From Sphingomonas kyeonggiensis (lineage in GTDB: Bacteria > Pseudomonadota > Alphaproteobacteria > Sphingomonadales > Sphingomonadaceae), in contig NZ_JAUSTJ010000001.1 of NCBI RefSeq assembly GCF_030812785.1, positions 1,845,348 through 1,909,347 of the forward strand: DNA of 64,000 nucleotides. Reading direction: 5' to 3'. A program made the position numbers and the translations under genes. Position 1 is the first letter of the stretch, and each line of letters begins with the position of its first letter. Positions 24,126 through 33,625 of this stretch are shown here, piece after piece. Under the pieces are notes generated by a model, which saw nothing but the letters and a program-made list of their open reading frames with translations, did no database searches and was not told the origin of the DNA.

Positions 24126-25453
24126 CATTGCGACGCGCGGGTGCCGGGTCTCCCCTGTTCCTGCGCGTCTTCGCGCTGATGGTCGTCTGCGTCGCGGTGA
24201 CGCAGCTGATGAACTTCGGCCTGCTGATCGCGGTCCAGACGCCCACCGCCAAGCTCTACACGGTGGGGCAGGCGGTCGATGCGCTGCGCGGCAAGATCAC
24301 CGACGACGACTTCTCGGTCTCGCGCGAGGATCGCTTCGCCGAGCAGCCCTGGAACCCGCGCGGCGAGCGCACCGAGATCGCGATGGCCAAGGCGATGGGC
24401 GTGCCGGTCGAGCGGGTGCTGATCAGCTTCCCCACGCCCATCCTCACCCGTGAGAAGAGCTACGACCGCGCCAGCGTGCCGCGTCCGGTGCCGCCGCCGA
24501 CGGTGCAATCGGCGCGCGACGTGATCATCACCGGCGATTTCTCCGCCGCCTATCGCGCCGATGACGGGCGCTGGGTGACCGTCACCACCAGCACCGGCTT
24601 CGAGCCGTGGCGCTGGTTCGTGCTGTGGTGGCTGGTCGTCTCGGCAGCCGCCGTGGCGCCCTTCGCCTGGGCGCTGGCCCGCCGCATCGCCAAGCCGATC
24701 GGCGCCTTCGCCGAGGCGGCCGAGCGGCTGGGCCGCGATCCGCGCGCCGCACCGATCGCGATCGAGGGACCGTCCGAGATCGCCGACGCCGCCGCAGCGT
24801 TCAACCGGATGCAGGCACGGCTCAACCGCTATGTCGACGACCGCGCCACCGTGGTCGGCGCGGTGGCGCACGACCTTCGCACCCCGCTGATGCGGCTGGG
24901 GCTGCGGCTCGAGGTGGCGCCCGACGATCTGCGTCAGGCGTGCGAGCGCGATATCCGCGATATGGAGGCGATGATCTCCGCGACGCTCAGCTATCTGCGT
25001 GACACCACCAAGCAGGGCGTGCGCAAGCCGCTCGACCTGCGCTCGCTGGCGGAGACGGTGACCGACGACATGAGCGATCATGGTGAGCCGGTGATCCTGG
25101 CGCCGGGCGAGCCCGTAGTGGTCGAGGGCAATTCGCCTGCGCTGAAGGCGATGCTCAACAACCTGATCATCAATGCGATAAAATATGCCGGCAGCGCCGA
25201 GGTCTCGCTCGGCGAGGCCGACGGGCAGGCGCTGATCGAGGTGCGGGATGATGGCCCCGGCGTGCCGCCAGAGGACCTCGACCGGGTGTTCGAGCCATTT
25301 TTCCGCGGCGAGCGTTCGCGCAACCCGGATACCGGCGGGATCGGGCTGGGCCTGGCCAGCGCTCGCGCCGTCGCCCGCGCGCATGGCGGCGACCTGGTCA
25401 TCCGCAACCGCGAAGAGGGCGGGCTCTCCGCGCTGGTAACCCTGCCTGTCTAA
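24122..25453 (+). CDS. EnvZ-like sensor histidine kinase
   Basis: A 443-residue membrane kinase starting at GTG 24122. Helix 1 lies at ~12-38 (LFLRVFALMVVCVAVTQLM region), a periplasmic sensor of ~120 residues follows, and helix 2 is near WFVLWWLVVSAAAVAPFAW. HAMP comes next, then VGAVAHDLRTPLMRL with His250, N box LKAMLNNLIINAIKYA, VRDDGPGVP and GGIGLGLASARAV. The partner is the regulator just upstream. The periplasmic signal is unknown. Confidence 0.92.
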   Translation: MTLRRAGAGSPLFLRVFALMVVCVAVTQLMNFGLLIAVQTPTAKLYTVGQAVDALRGKITDDDFSVSREDRFAEQPWNPRGERTEIAMAKAMGVPVERVLISFPTPILTREKSYDRASVPRPVPPPTVQSARDVIITGDFSAAYRADDGRWVTVTTSTGFEPWRWFVLWWLVVSAAAVAPFAWALARRIAKPIGAFAEAAERLGRDPRAAPIAIEGPSEIADAAAAFNRMQARLNRYVDDRATVVGAVAHDLRTPLMRLGLRLEVAPDDLRQACERDIRDMEAMISATLSYLRDTTKQGVRKPLDLRSLAETVTDDMSDHGEPVILAPGEPVVVEGNSPALKAMLNNLIINAIKYAGSAEVSLGEADGQALIEVRDDGPGVPPEDLDRVFEPFFRGERSRNPDTGGIGLGLASARAVARAHGGDLVIRNREEGGLSALVTLPV

Positions 25454-25541
25454 TTCGGCCACAAAGCGGAAACGCGGCTGCGACGAACCGAAATCCCCCC
25501 GACATTCATGAAGTTGAACTCATGTATCTCAGTGAGGATGC

Positions 25542-26909
25542 ATGCGGCGGGACAAGGATAGCGACAGCGAGGACCGGGAATATGGTGCGTTCGAGCGGCT
25601 GCTCGCGCGCCCGGTGCCGCTGTGGAGCCTGGCGCTGGTGCTGCTGCTGGTGCCGCTCGCCGCGATGGGGGCAGGGGCGATCGTCGATGGCTGGGAGAAG
25701 TCCGGCGCCGTAGGCCGCGCGGCGATCACGCTGGCCCGGGTGCCCGACACGATCCAGCACCTGTTCCGCAGCAATGCCCCCTATTTCGGCGGCAGATACG
25801 AGAAATTGCCCGGCGGATTCACCCGTGACGCCGCCTTCACCGACCCCGGTTATGCGCTGATCTCGCCCTTCGATCCGGCGCGCAAGCGCTCGGTGGTCGA
25901 GCTCGTCCGCCTCTCCGACGGGCGCAACGTGCACACATTCGTGCCCGATGTGGACGCAGCCAATGCCCGGTCGAAATTCCGCTCGGCGCTGACCGACGTT
26001 CACCGCGACAAGACCGCCGGGCTCAACCGGCTGATGCACCCGCTGCTGCTGCGCGACGGCAGCCTGGTGCTGCACGACAGCTCGCCGCTTGCCCGCTACG
26101 ACGCCTGCGGCAGGCTGCTCTGGTCACTCGACGGCATCTTCAGCCATTCGACCGAGCTCGGCCCCGACGGCACCATCTGGGCGCCCTATCGCTATCCGGT
26201 GCCGCGCGAGCCGGGGGTGAAGGCCGATTTCTGGGACGATGCGGTGGCGCAGGTCTCGCCCGAGGGCGCGCTGCTCAAGGTCGACCGCGTCGCGGACATC
26301 CTAGAGCGCAACGGGCTCGCCCGGCTGTGGCGGGGCCGGCCCTATGTGCAGGATCCCTTTCATCTCAACGACATCCAGCCTGCGATGACCGACGGGCGGA
26401 TGTGGAAGAAGGGCGACCTGTTCCTCAGCATCCGCAACCTCTCGCTGATCGCGCTCTACCGGCCCGAGACGGGCAGGGTCCTGTGGTGGAAGATCGGCCC
26501 GTGGCGCTTCCAGCACGATGTCAGCATCCTCGACGACCACCGCATCTCGGTGTTCGATAACAACACGCTGATGGGCTATCCCGACGAGCGGGTGAACGGG
26601 CATAACCGCCTGCTCGTCCACGATCTTTCCAACAACAAGACCGGATCGCCCTGGGAGAAGGGCTTCGTCACCAACCGCATCGCCACCCGCGCCCAGGGCC
26701 GCGGCACCCCGCTGCCCGGCGGCGACGCGATGATCGAGGAGACCGAGCAGGGTCGTCTCCTCCGCATGTCGCCCGAAGGCGCGGTGCGCTGGCGCTACAT
26801 CTCCGCCGATTCCGCCGAGCGGCGCATGGCCCTTAGCTGGGCGCGCTATCTCGATCCCACCACCGATGGCCCGGCCATTCAAGCTACGGTGAATGCAAAA
26901 TGCTCGTAA
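25542..26909 (+). CDS. Membrane-anchored arylsulfotransferase-like protein
   Basis: A 455-residue protein of the Arylsulfotran_2 (ASST-like) type. A short charged cytosolic tail precedes a single uncleaved anchor (LWSLALVLLLVPLAAMGAGA, ~27-48); the rest should be a periplasmic beta-propeller. FHLNDIQP, RFQHDVSILDDHRISVFDN and LLVHDLS contain the histidines placed like the catalytic ones of ASST enzymes. Classical ASST moves sulfate between phenols without PAPS. The ribosome-binding site is GAGG at ~25534. It overlaps the next small gene by 10 bases. Activity is inferred from family resemblance. Confidence 0.8.
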   Translation: MRRDKDSDSEDREYGAFERLLARPVPLWSLALVLLLVPLAAMGAGAIVDGWEKSGAVGRAAITLARVPDTIQHLFRSNAPYFGGRYEKLPGGFTRDAAFTDPGYALISPFDPARKRSVVELVRLSDGRNVHTFVPDVDAANARSKFRSALTDVHRDKTAGLNRLMHPLLLRDGSLVLHDSSPLARYDACGRLLWSLDGIFSHSTELGPDGTIWAPYRYPVPREPGVKADFWDDAVAQVSPEGALLKVDRVADILERNGLARLWRGRPYVQDPFHLNDIQPAMTDGRMWKKGDLFLSIRNLSLIALYRPETGRVLWWKIGPWRFQHDVSILDDHRISVFDNNTLMGYPDERVNGHNRLLVHDLSNNKTGSPWEKGFVTNRIATRAQGRGTPLPGGDAMIEETEQGRLLRMSPEGAVRWRYISADSAERRMALSWARYLDPTTDGPAIQATVNAKCS

Positions 26910-27106
26910 AAACCCTTCGTTTCCTGTCGCTTGCCCTCGCGCTCTCGGCCCCGATCGCCGCCCAGGCCTATACCGGACCGGGGCTCGGCCTCGGTGCGGT
27001 CGGCGTCGCCTTCGGGCTGATCGGCTCGATCCTGCTCGCGATCGTCTCGGTGGTCTGGTACCCGGTCAAGCGGCTGGTCCGCCGCATCCGCGGGCGCGCC
27101 CGGTGA
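26900..27106 (+). CDS. Tiny membrane protein with YTGPG motif
   Basis: A 68-residue protein. It has a signal-like N terminus (residues 1-23, ending AQA), then YTGPGLGLGAVG, a glycine-rich hydrophobic helix (~33-53) and a basic tail (VKRLVRRIRGRAR). Its ATG lies inside the end of the upstream gene and its TGA overlaps the GTG of the next, so all are translated together. The YTGPG-plus-helix layout recurs in small proteins beside ASST-like or sulfatase genes as far as I recall. Function unknown; possibly a membrane scaffold. Confidence 0.75.
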   Translation: MLVKTLRFLSLALALSAPIAAQAYTGPGLGLGAVGVAFGLIGSILLAIVSVVWYPVKRLVRRIRGRAR

Positions 27107-27477
27107 TCCTGACCTTCCTGGCGATCATCGCGGTGCTCGAACTGGCCCGCGCCCTGCCGCTTATCCCCGCTTTCCAGGAGCTTGGCGGCTGCGGCCAGCA
27201 TGCCCTGCGGCTGATGGCCCGCAAGGGCGTGTCCGACTGGGGCAAGGAGCGGGCGATGCGGATCCTTTCGGGCCGTATGTTCGCGCGGACGATGCGCGCC
27301 GGGGGGCTGCTCGTTGCGGCCGCTTCGCCTCTGCTCGCAGTGCTGGCAGCGGACGCCTGGTGGCCGGAAATTGCGGCCGCGCAGACGGAGTGGACGGCGA
27401 AGTTGGCACTGATGCCCTTCACGCTCGGCTATGCCGTGCTGCGCTGGCAGGTGATCCCGCGTGTACAGCGGGGCTGA
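27103..27477 (+). CDS. Membrane protein of unknown function in the sulfotransferase cluster
   Basis: A 124-residue protein starting at GTG 27103, which overlaps the previous stop. It has an N-terminal hydrophobic helix (ILTFLAIIAVLELARALPLI), a central amphipathic stretch with RARMF-like basic residues (GRMFARTMRAG), and two more hydrophobic segments near 70-90 and 103-118. I do not recognise the family. It overlaps the sulfotransferase gene by 17 bases. Retention of the frame within a tightly packed cluster is the main evidence that it is real. Confidence 0.65.
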   Translation: MILTFLAIIAVLELARALPLIPAFQELGGCGQHALRLMARKGVSDWGKERAMRILSGRMFARTMRAGGLLVAAASPLLAVLAADAWWPEIAAAQTEWTAKLALMPFTLGYAVLRWQVIPRVQRG

Positions 27478-28486
27478 CAAGCTCCTCCACCGCATCGCTT
27501 TGGGATCCCCCGCGCTGCTCGAAGCGACCTTCGACATCGAGCGCGCCGCTCAGCGCAAGCGCATCGCGCAGGTGGAGATAGGGCGCCCCGTGTTCATCGC
27601 CGGGCTGGCGCGGGCGGGCACCTCGATCCTCACCCGCCTGCTTCATGCCAGCGGCGATTTCGCCGCGCCGTCCTACCGCGACCTTCCGTTTCCACTTGCT
27701 CCGAACAGCTGGGCGCGGCTGGGCGGCAAGAGGCATGTCGAGGCCCGCGAACGCGGCCATGGCGACGGTTTGACCCATGATCTCGACAGCCCGGAGGCGA
27801 TCGAGGAGGTTTTCTGGCGCGCGATGGAGGGAAATCGCTATCTGCGCCGCGACGGACTGGTGCCGGTGGCGCCCGATCCCGAGACGCTCGCCAACTTCCG
27901 CGACTATGTGTGCCTGGTGCTGATCCGCCATGGCGGCACCCGCTATCTATCGAAGAACAATAACAATATCCTGCGGCTGGAGGGGCTGGCGGCGAGCTTT
28001 CCGGACGCGCTTCTGATACATCCGTTCCGCGATCCTTTGCAGCAGGCTCTGTCGCTCCTGTCGCAGCACCGCCGCGCGATCACGCTGGCCGAGGACGATC
28101 CGTTCCGCCGCCGCTTCATGACCTGGCTCGGCCATCACGAGTTCGGCGCCGATCACCGGCCCTTCCTGTTCGACGGCGCCCCTGGGCCGGGCGAGGATGC
28201 GATGCGCGTCGATTACTGGCTGAAGCTGTGGGACAGCGTGCACCGCGCGCTGCTCGCCGCGCCGGCCGCAGTCGGGGAACGCCAGCTGTTCCTTGACTAT
28301 GACGCACTGTGCGCCAGCCCGCGCCTCCATGCGCCGCGGCTGGCGGTGCTGGTCGAGGCGCCGATCGACGCTTCGGTGCTGCGGGCGCCGGATGCGCGGC
28401 AGGCGGAGGCGGATCCGGTGCTGCTGGCGCGGGCGGGGGAGACGCATGCTCGGCTGCGGGCACGGTTTCGGAGGGTGTTCGGGTAG
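27461..28486 (+). CDS. PAPS-dependent sulfotransferase family protein
   Basis: A 341-residue cytosolic sulfotransferase starting at GTG 27461. The 5'-phosphosulfate loop is VFIAGLARAGTSILTRLL (residues 44-61), with RAGTS as the P-loop-like core. The 3'-phosphate site is HPFRDPLQQALS, with Arg190 and Ser198 at the expected spacing. These two motifs together are diagnostic for the PAPS fold. The acceptor may be a lipid, polysaccharide or small molecule. Co-occurrence with an ASST-like protein suggests a sulfated product that is made inside and processed at the membrane (inference). Confidence 0.85.
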   Translation: MYSGADKLLHRIALGSPALLEATFDIERAAQRKRIAQVEIGRPVFIAGLARAGTSILTRLLHASGDFAAPSYRDLPFPLAPNSWARLGGKRHVEARERGHGDGLTHDLDSPEAIEEVFWRAMEGNRYLRRDGLVPVAPDPETLANFRDYVCLVLIRHGGTRYLSKNNNNILRLEGLAASFPDALLIHPFRDPLQQALSLLSQHRRAITLAEDDPFRRRFMTWLGHHEFGADHRPFLFDGAPGPGEDAMRVDYWLKLWDSVHRALLAAPAAVGERQLFLDYDALCASPRLHAPRLAVLVEAPIDASVLRAPDARQAEADPVLLARAGETHARLRARFRRVFG

Positions 28487-28496
28487 AAGGCCTCGA

Positions 28497-28640
28497 AAAA
28501 TCCTCCCTCGCGAAGCGGGGGAGGTGGCGCGCGCAGCGCGACGGAGGGGGCGTCTCCGCAAGCTTATTGCCGGCGGCTAGGCCCCCTCCACCACTCGCTT
28601 CGCGAGCGGTCCCCCTCCCCCGCTTCGCGAGGGAGGATTT
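28497..28640. repeat. Palindromic repeat, family A (CCTCCCTCGCGAAGCGGG type)
   Basis: The outer arms AAAATCCTCCCTCGCGAAGC and GCTTCGCGAGGGAGGATTTT are exact reverse complements. Inside, the left half carries GTGGCGCGCGCAGCGCGACG and the right half ACCACTCGCTTCGCGAGCGG, so the element is asymmetric. The copy at 59203 has these inner halves in the opposite order, that is, it lies in reverse orientation. No coding signal. Confidence 0.85.
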
Positions 28641-28767
28641 TCTGCATGGAGAGGGAGAAGTGCGACCAAAGTCGTAGCTGCCTAGGCGGCTATCCCCATC
28701 CATGATAGCGCTAACGCGTTGATCGGCGGGATACGCGCCGGCGCCAGTCGGAAGAGGGAACCGGGCA

Positions 28768-29871
<1,104 letters not shown>

Positions 29872-29929
29872 TCGCCGGGTTATTCGCGATGACGCTGCGA
29901 CGACCCCGCGCACCACGGAGACATTGAAC

Positions 29930-30946
29930 ATGATCGAGACGACCCGCCGCGCATTGCTGGGCGGCATGGTTGCGCTGCCCTTCCTGCCCGGCCTGGCGCA
30001 GGCCGAGACTCTGGGTGGCATCACCCGGCTCGATCCCGCGCTCGACGCGCTGATCGATGCGGCGAGCCCGATCGAAGTGATCGCCCGCGGCTTCAAATGG
30101 GCCGAGGGGCCGGCCTGGTCGAAGAAGGGCGGCTATCTGCTCTTCTCCGACGTGCCGGAGAACATCGCCTATCGCTGGAAGGCGGGCGAGGGGGCGAAGC
30201 CGTTCCTGGTGCCCTCGGGTCTGGTCGGGCCGATCCCGGCGGGCGTGCGCGAGGCGGGATCGAACGGGATGCTCGTCGATGCCAAGGGCGACCTGCTGAT
30301 GGCCGATTCGGGCACGAGGGCGATTGCGCGGGTCAACCTGGCGACGAAGAAGAAGACGATCGTCGTCGGCGACTATGAGGGCAAGAAGTTCAACAGCTGC
30401 AACGACCTGGTGATCGGGCGGGGCGGGGCGATCTATTTCACCGATCCGCCCTATGGCCTGAGCGAAGGCGATGAATCGCCGCTCAAGCAGCTGCCCTTCA
30501 ACGGCGTGTACCGGGTGGGCGCCGATGGCCGCGGCGTGTCGCTGATCGACAAGAGCCTGGAGCGGCCCAACGGGATCGGCATCTCGCCGGGGCTCGACCG
30601 GCTGTATGTGAGCCAGTCCGATCCGGATGCTGCGCTCATCTATACCTGCGAGCTGGCCGCGGATGGCTCGGCGAGCTCGGAGCTGGTGCCGTTCGTCGAT
30701 TTCTCGGATGAGGTGGCGCGGAAGCTGCCGGGGCTGCCCGACGGGATGAAGGTGGCGAAGAGCGGCCATCTGTTCGCCAGCGGGCCGGGCGGGATCTGGG
30801 TGATCGCGCCGGACGGCAGGAAGCTGGGCGTGATCGGCACCGGCAAGGCGGCGGCGAACTGCTGCTTCGGCGAGGATGGGAAGACGCTGTTCATCACTTC
30901 GTCGGACATGGTGGTGAAGGTGCGGCTGAAGGTTTCCGGGTGGTAG
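29930..30946 (+). CDS. SMP-30/gluconolactonase family lactonase, exported
   Basis: A 338-residue beta-propeller hydrolase. The N terminus (TTRRALLGG, then a hydrophobic stretch ending AQA) is a probable Tat signal, so it is periplasmic. Metal-site and propeller motifs include FKWAEGPAWSKKG with the first acidic ligand, SNGMLVDAKGDLLMAD, NSCNDLVIG with the conserved Asn, and RPNGIGISPG. I use ATG 29930 (ribosome-binding site GGAG), not 29864. It should hydrolyse the sugar lactone made by the preceding oxidoreductase; this pairing is inferred from adjacency and shared export. Confidence 0.9.
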   Translation: MIETTRRALLGGMVALPFLPGLAQAETLGGITRLDPALDALIDAASPIEVIARGFKWAEGPAWSKKGGYLLFSDVPENIAYRWKAGEGAKPFLVPSGLVGPIPAGVREAGSNGMLVDAKGDLLMADSGTRAIARVNLATKKKTIVVGDYEGKKFNSCNDLVIGRGGAIYFTDPPYGLSEGDESPLKQLPFNGVYRVGADGRGVSLIDKSLERPNGIGISPGLDRLYVSQSDPDAALIYTCELAADGSASSELVPFVDFSDEVARKLPGLPDGMKVAKSGHLFASGPGGIWVIAPDGRKLGVIGTGKAAANCCFGEDGKTLFITSSDMVVKVRLKVSGW

Positions 30947-30956
30947 CGGCTTAATT

Positions 30957-31096
30957 CCTCCCCCAGCTTGCTGGGGGAGGGGGACCATTCGCGTAGCGAA
31001 TGGTGGAGGGGCCGCCGGCGCAGGCGGCGTCCCGCCTTGCCCCTCCACCACCGCCTTCGGCGGCGGTCCCCCTCCCCGAGACAAGCTCGGGGAGGA
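30957..31096. repeat. Palindromic repeat, family A variant
   Basis: It begins CCTCCCCCAGCTTGCTGGGG and ends with CCCCGAGACAAGCTCGGGGA, with inner hairpins ACCATTCGCGTAGCGAATGG and ACCGCCTTCGGCGGCGGT. The outer arms differ from those at 28497, but the inner GTGGAGGGG/CCCCTCCAC frame is the same. It separates the lactonase from the NUDIX gene. Confidence 0.8.
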
Positions 31097-31140
31097 ATTG
31101 TTGGTTGGCCATCGCTCCGCGCGCGACCTAAGCTCGTCCG

Positions 31141-31884
31141 ATGACCGACGAACCCGCGATTCCCGCCGCGACCGTGATCGTGATGCGCGAGATGCCCGGC
31201 GGGGCGCCCGAGCTGCTGATGGTCGAGCGGGCGGCGGCGATGTCGTTTGCGGGCGGGGCGCTGGTGTTTCCCGGCGGGCGGGTCGATCCGGGCGACCTGG
31301 TGCTGGCCGGGCTGCACGGCGGCGATGCCGAGGAGCAGGCCGCGCGCATCGCCGCGATCCGCGAGACGCTGGAGGAAGCGGGTGTCGCGGTGGGGCTCGA
31401 TCCGGCCGGCGACATGGTCGCGCTGCGCGATCGGCTCTATGCCGGCGAGCCGATGGGCGAGCTGCTCGAGGAGGCGGGCGCGGCGCTGGCGCTCGATACG
31501 CTGGTGCCGTTCGCGCGCTGGCTGCCGGCAGGCGTGCACCACAAGGTGTTCGACACGCGCTTCTATCTGGTCCGCGCGCCCGAGGGGGCCGAGCCGCTGG
31601 TCGACGGCAACGAGAATGTCCGCCTGTTCTGGGCGAGCGCCCGGGCGGTGCTCGACGCGGCAGATGCCGGCGAGGTGCACATCATCTTCCCGACCCGGCG
31701 CAATCTCGAGCGGCTGGCGCTGTTCGGCAGCTTCGACGATGCGGTGGCCGACGCCCGGGCGCATCCGGTGCGGACGATCACGCCGTGGATCGAGGAACGG
31801 GACGGCGAGCGGCACCTCTGCATCCCCGACGATCTCGGCTATCCGGTCACCTCGCAGCGGCTCGACGAGGCGATCCGCGCGTGA
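31141..31884 (+). CDS. NUDIX hydrolase
   Basis: A 247-residue NUDIX protein. FPGGRVDPGD is followed, after an insertion of about 18 residues, by RETLEEAGV, which supplies the REx2EExG metal-binding core. The long spacing resembles the NUDT7/NUDT19 type, which act on CoA or similar nucleotides, rather than MutT. No signal peptide. Its stop overlaps the GTG start of the next gene (GTGA), so the two are coupled. The substrate is unknown. Confidence 0.85.
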   Translation: MTDEPAIPAATVIVMREMPGGAPELLMVERAAAMSFAGGALVFPGGRVDPGDLVLAGLHGGDAEEQAARIAAIRETLEEAGVAVGLDPAGDMVALRDRLYAGEPMGELLEEAGAALALDTLVPFARWLPAGVHHKVFDTRFYLVRAPEGAEPLVDGNENVRLFWASARAVLDAADAGEVHIIFPTRRNLERLALFGSFDDAVADARAHPVRTITPWIEERDGERHLCIPDDLGYPVTSQRLDEAIRA

Positions 31885-32615
31885 AGGATGTGCGCCGGGC
31901 GATCTCGGCGACGATCCTGTTCGCCGTGCTGCTCGGGGGCGGACTGCTCGCCTGGGCGGCGCTGCGCGGGCGGCCGCAGGACCTGCCCTGGACGCGGCTC
32001 GACCTCAGCCAGCCGATCGGCATCTTCACCGGGCGCAAGCTCGCCGGGCTGACCGACGACTTTGCCGAGTGCCGTGCGCTGCTCCGCTCGGCCGGGGTTC
32101 GCTACACCGTGCTGGCCCAGGTGACGGGCGAGGATGCGCAGTGCGGCTATGCCGATGGCGTGCGGCTGGTGGGCGGCGGGTCGCGGGGGATCGGGTTCAG
32201 CCCCGCGAACCTGGGCACCTCCTGCCCGGTGGCGGCGGCGCTTTCGCTGTGGGAATGGGAGGTGGTCCAGCCGGCAGCGCAGAAGCATTTCGGGGCGGCG
32301 GTGACGCAGGTCGAGCATCTCGGCAGCTATTCGTGCCGGCGGATGTACGGGCGCAGCGCCGGGGACTGGAGCGAGCATGCGACGGCGGACGCGATCGACG
32401 TAGCGGGGTTTCGCCTGGGCGACGGGACGCGGATCAGCGTGGTGAAGGACTGGGGCGAGGGCGGGGCGAAGGCCGCATTCCTGCGCGAGGTGCGGAGCGG
32501 CGCGTGCCGGCTGTTCTCGACCGTGCTCTCGCCGGACTACAACGCCGCGCACCGCGACCACCTGCACCTTGACGAGGCGGAGCGGGGCGAGATGGGGTGG
32601 CGGGCGTGCAGGTGA
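31881..32615 (+). CDS. Extensin-like C-terminal domain protein
   Basis: A 244-residue protein starting at GTG 31881. One N-terminal hydrophobic helix (ISATILFAVLLGGGLLAWAAL) serves as anchor or signal. The rest matches the bacterial extensin-like domain: CPVAAALSLWEWEVVQ, SYSCRRMYG, WSEHATADAIDVAGFRL and DYNAAHRDHLHLD. The H-x-D and HRDHLHLD pattern is that of a zinc D-Ala-D-Ala peptidase-like fold, so a role in the cell wall is likely but unproven. Periplasmic. Confidence 0.85.
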   Translation: MKDVRRAISATILFAVLLGGGLLAWAALRGRPQDLPWTRLDLSQPIGIFTGRKLAGLTDDFAECRALLRSAGVRYTVLAQVTGEDAQCGYADGVRLVGGGSRGIGFSPANLGTSCPVAAALSLWEWEVVQPAAQKHFGAAVTQVEHLGSYSCRRMYGRSAGDWSEHATADAIDVAGFRLGDGTRISVVKDWGEGGAKAAFLREVRSGACRLFSTVLSPDYNAAHRDHLHLDEAERGEMGWRACR

Positions 32616-32652
32616 GGTCCTCCCCCGCTTCGCGAGGGAGGAGTTTTAGTCT

Positions 32653-33204
32653 TCAGTTCGGCAGGGCGGCCGAGTCGACCTTTTCCACCCAGGCCGGGTA
32701 GAAGCTCGGCTGGCGGTTCGACCAGCCCGAGGCAGTCGCGGCGGCTTCGCTGATCGACTGGAGCAGCTTGCGGCGCAGCTCCGGATGGAGGTGCGGCAGC
32801 GCCGCCGCGGCGCAGAAGGCCGAGGGGAGCCACGGGCGCACTTCGGCGCCGATCAGCCGCTCGTAGAGGAAGCGGAAGGCCGAGAAGCTGGTGAGGCGGC
32901 CCTGGCTGAGGTCGAAGGCGGCGATGGCGACGAGCGGGGCCATGAACGGCTCGATCGAGTCGAGGTCGCTGTCGTCGGGCATCAGCGCGCGCACTTCCTG
33001 GAGGCGCTCATAGATATGCGCCTGGGCGCGGATGCTGGCAGCCTCGACCACGTCGCGCGACCAGCGGAGCATCGCGTCGTCGCGCTCCAGCCCGATGTCG
33101 AGCGAGCGGCGGATGTAGCGCTGCGTCGCTGCGGAGAATCCCGCGAATTCCTTCATTTCGGCCAGCGTCATCGCGCCTTCTGCCGGCTTAGCCCGTGCTC
33201 CCAT
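32653..33204 (-). CDS. Conserved hypothetical alpha-helical protein
   Basis: A 183-residue protein, predicted mostly helical, without a signal peptide or membrane span. It contains FAGFSAATQRYIRRSLDIGLE and many charged residues, and a second half with LSQGRLTSFSAFRFLYERL. I do not recognise a family. The start at 33204 (MGARAKPAEGAMTLAEM) could instead be the internal ATG of MTLAEM, 11 codons in. It faces a long regulatory gap and is transcribed away from the CHAP gene. Confidence 0.6.
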   Translation of the reverse strand: MGARAKPAEGAMTLAEMKEFAGFSAATQRYIRRSLDIGLERDDAMLRWSRDVVEAASIRAQAHIYERLQEVRALMPDDSDLDSIEPFMAPLVAIAAFDLSQGRLTSFSAFRFLYERLIGAEVRPWLPSAFCAAAALPHLHPELRRKLLQSISEAAATASGWSNRQPSFYPAWVEKVDSAALPN

Positions 33205-33625
33205 CGTTCAAAACTCCCACCCCAAAATTACCCTCCAGGACAGATACTGCGCCCATATGGTTAACGGGTCGCTTAACCTGTCGTCGTCCCCTGTTCATTA
33301 TAGGAGACCAACCGATTCCGCGGCGCAACATGGATGCGACGAACCGAAGTCGCGCTTGTGGAAAAGCTTGCCGGGTGATGGGCTTGCGCAACGATATTGC
33401 CCATTCGTGGCCTATCCGGGTCCGGGTTCGCCCGGAGGGTCTGGCCGGCTTTCGGGAGGGGCGGCACGAAGTTTCGAGGCAAAGGTTCCCTCCGGCGGAG
33501 GGTTTTTTGCAGGTCATCGGCTCGTCGCAACGGTTCGTCGGATCGACGAGCCGCAGGGGTGTACTTCGCGCCTATACTTTGGTCAGTCGCACTCAACACC
33601 TGACTGCTTCCTGACCGGGGGGTCC
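33205..33625. other. Long intergenic region with terminator-like hairpin
   Basis: This 421-base gap contains two TTAAC half-sites near 33259-33275, a TCCGGG-TTCG-CCCGGA hairpin near 33418-33433, an intrinsic-terminator-like hairpin with six Ts (33488-33508), and a 9-bp inverted repeat GGCTCGTCG/CGACGAGCC (33519-33527 and 33544-33552). TATACT at 33573-33578 is a -10-like element 48 bases before the CHAP start. No convincing ORF is seen. A small RNA ending at the terminator is possible. Confidence 0.5.
33488..33508 (+). terminator. Intrinsic-terminator-like hairpin in the intergenic region
   Basis: CCCTCC, a GGC loop, GGAGGG and then TTTTTT on the plus strand. No plus-strand gene ends nearby (the last one stops at 32615), so it either ends a small RNA or attenuates transcription toward the CHAP gene. 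Confidence 0.6.

Noticed and set aside
28497..28640. CRISPR array
   Set aside because: The many palindromic elements are single, dispersed copies without regularly spaced direct repeats and spacers.
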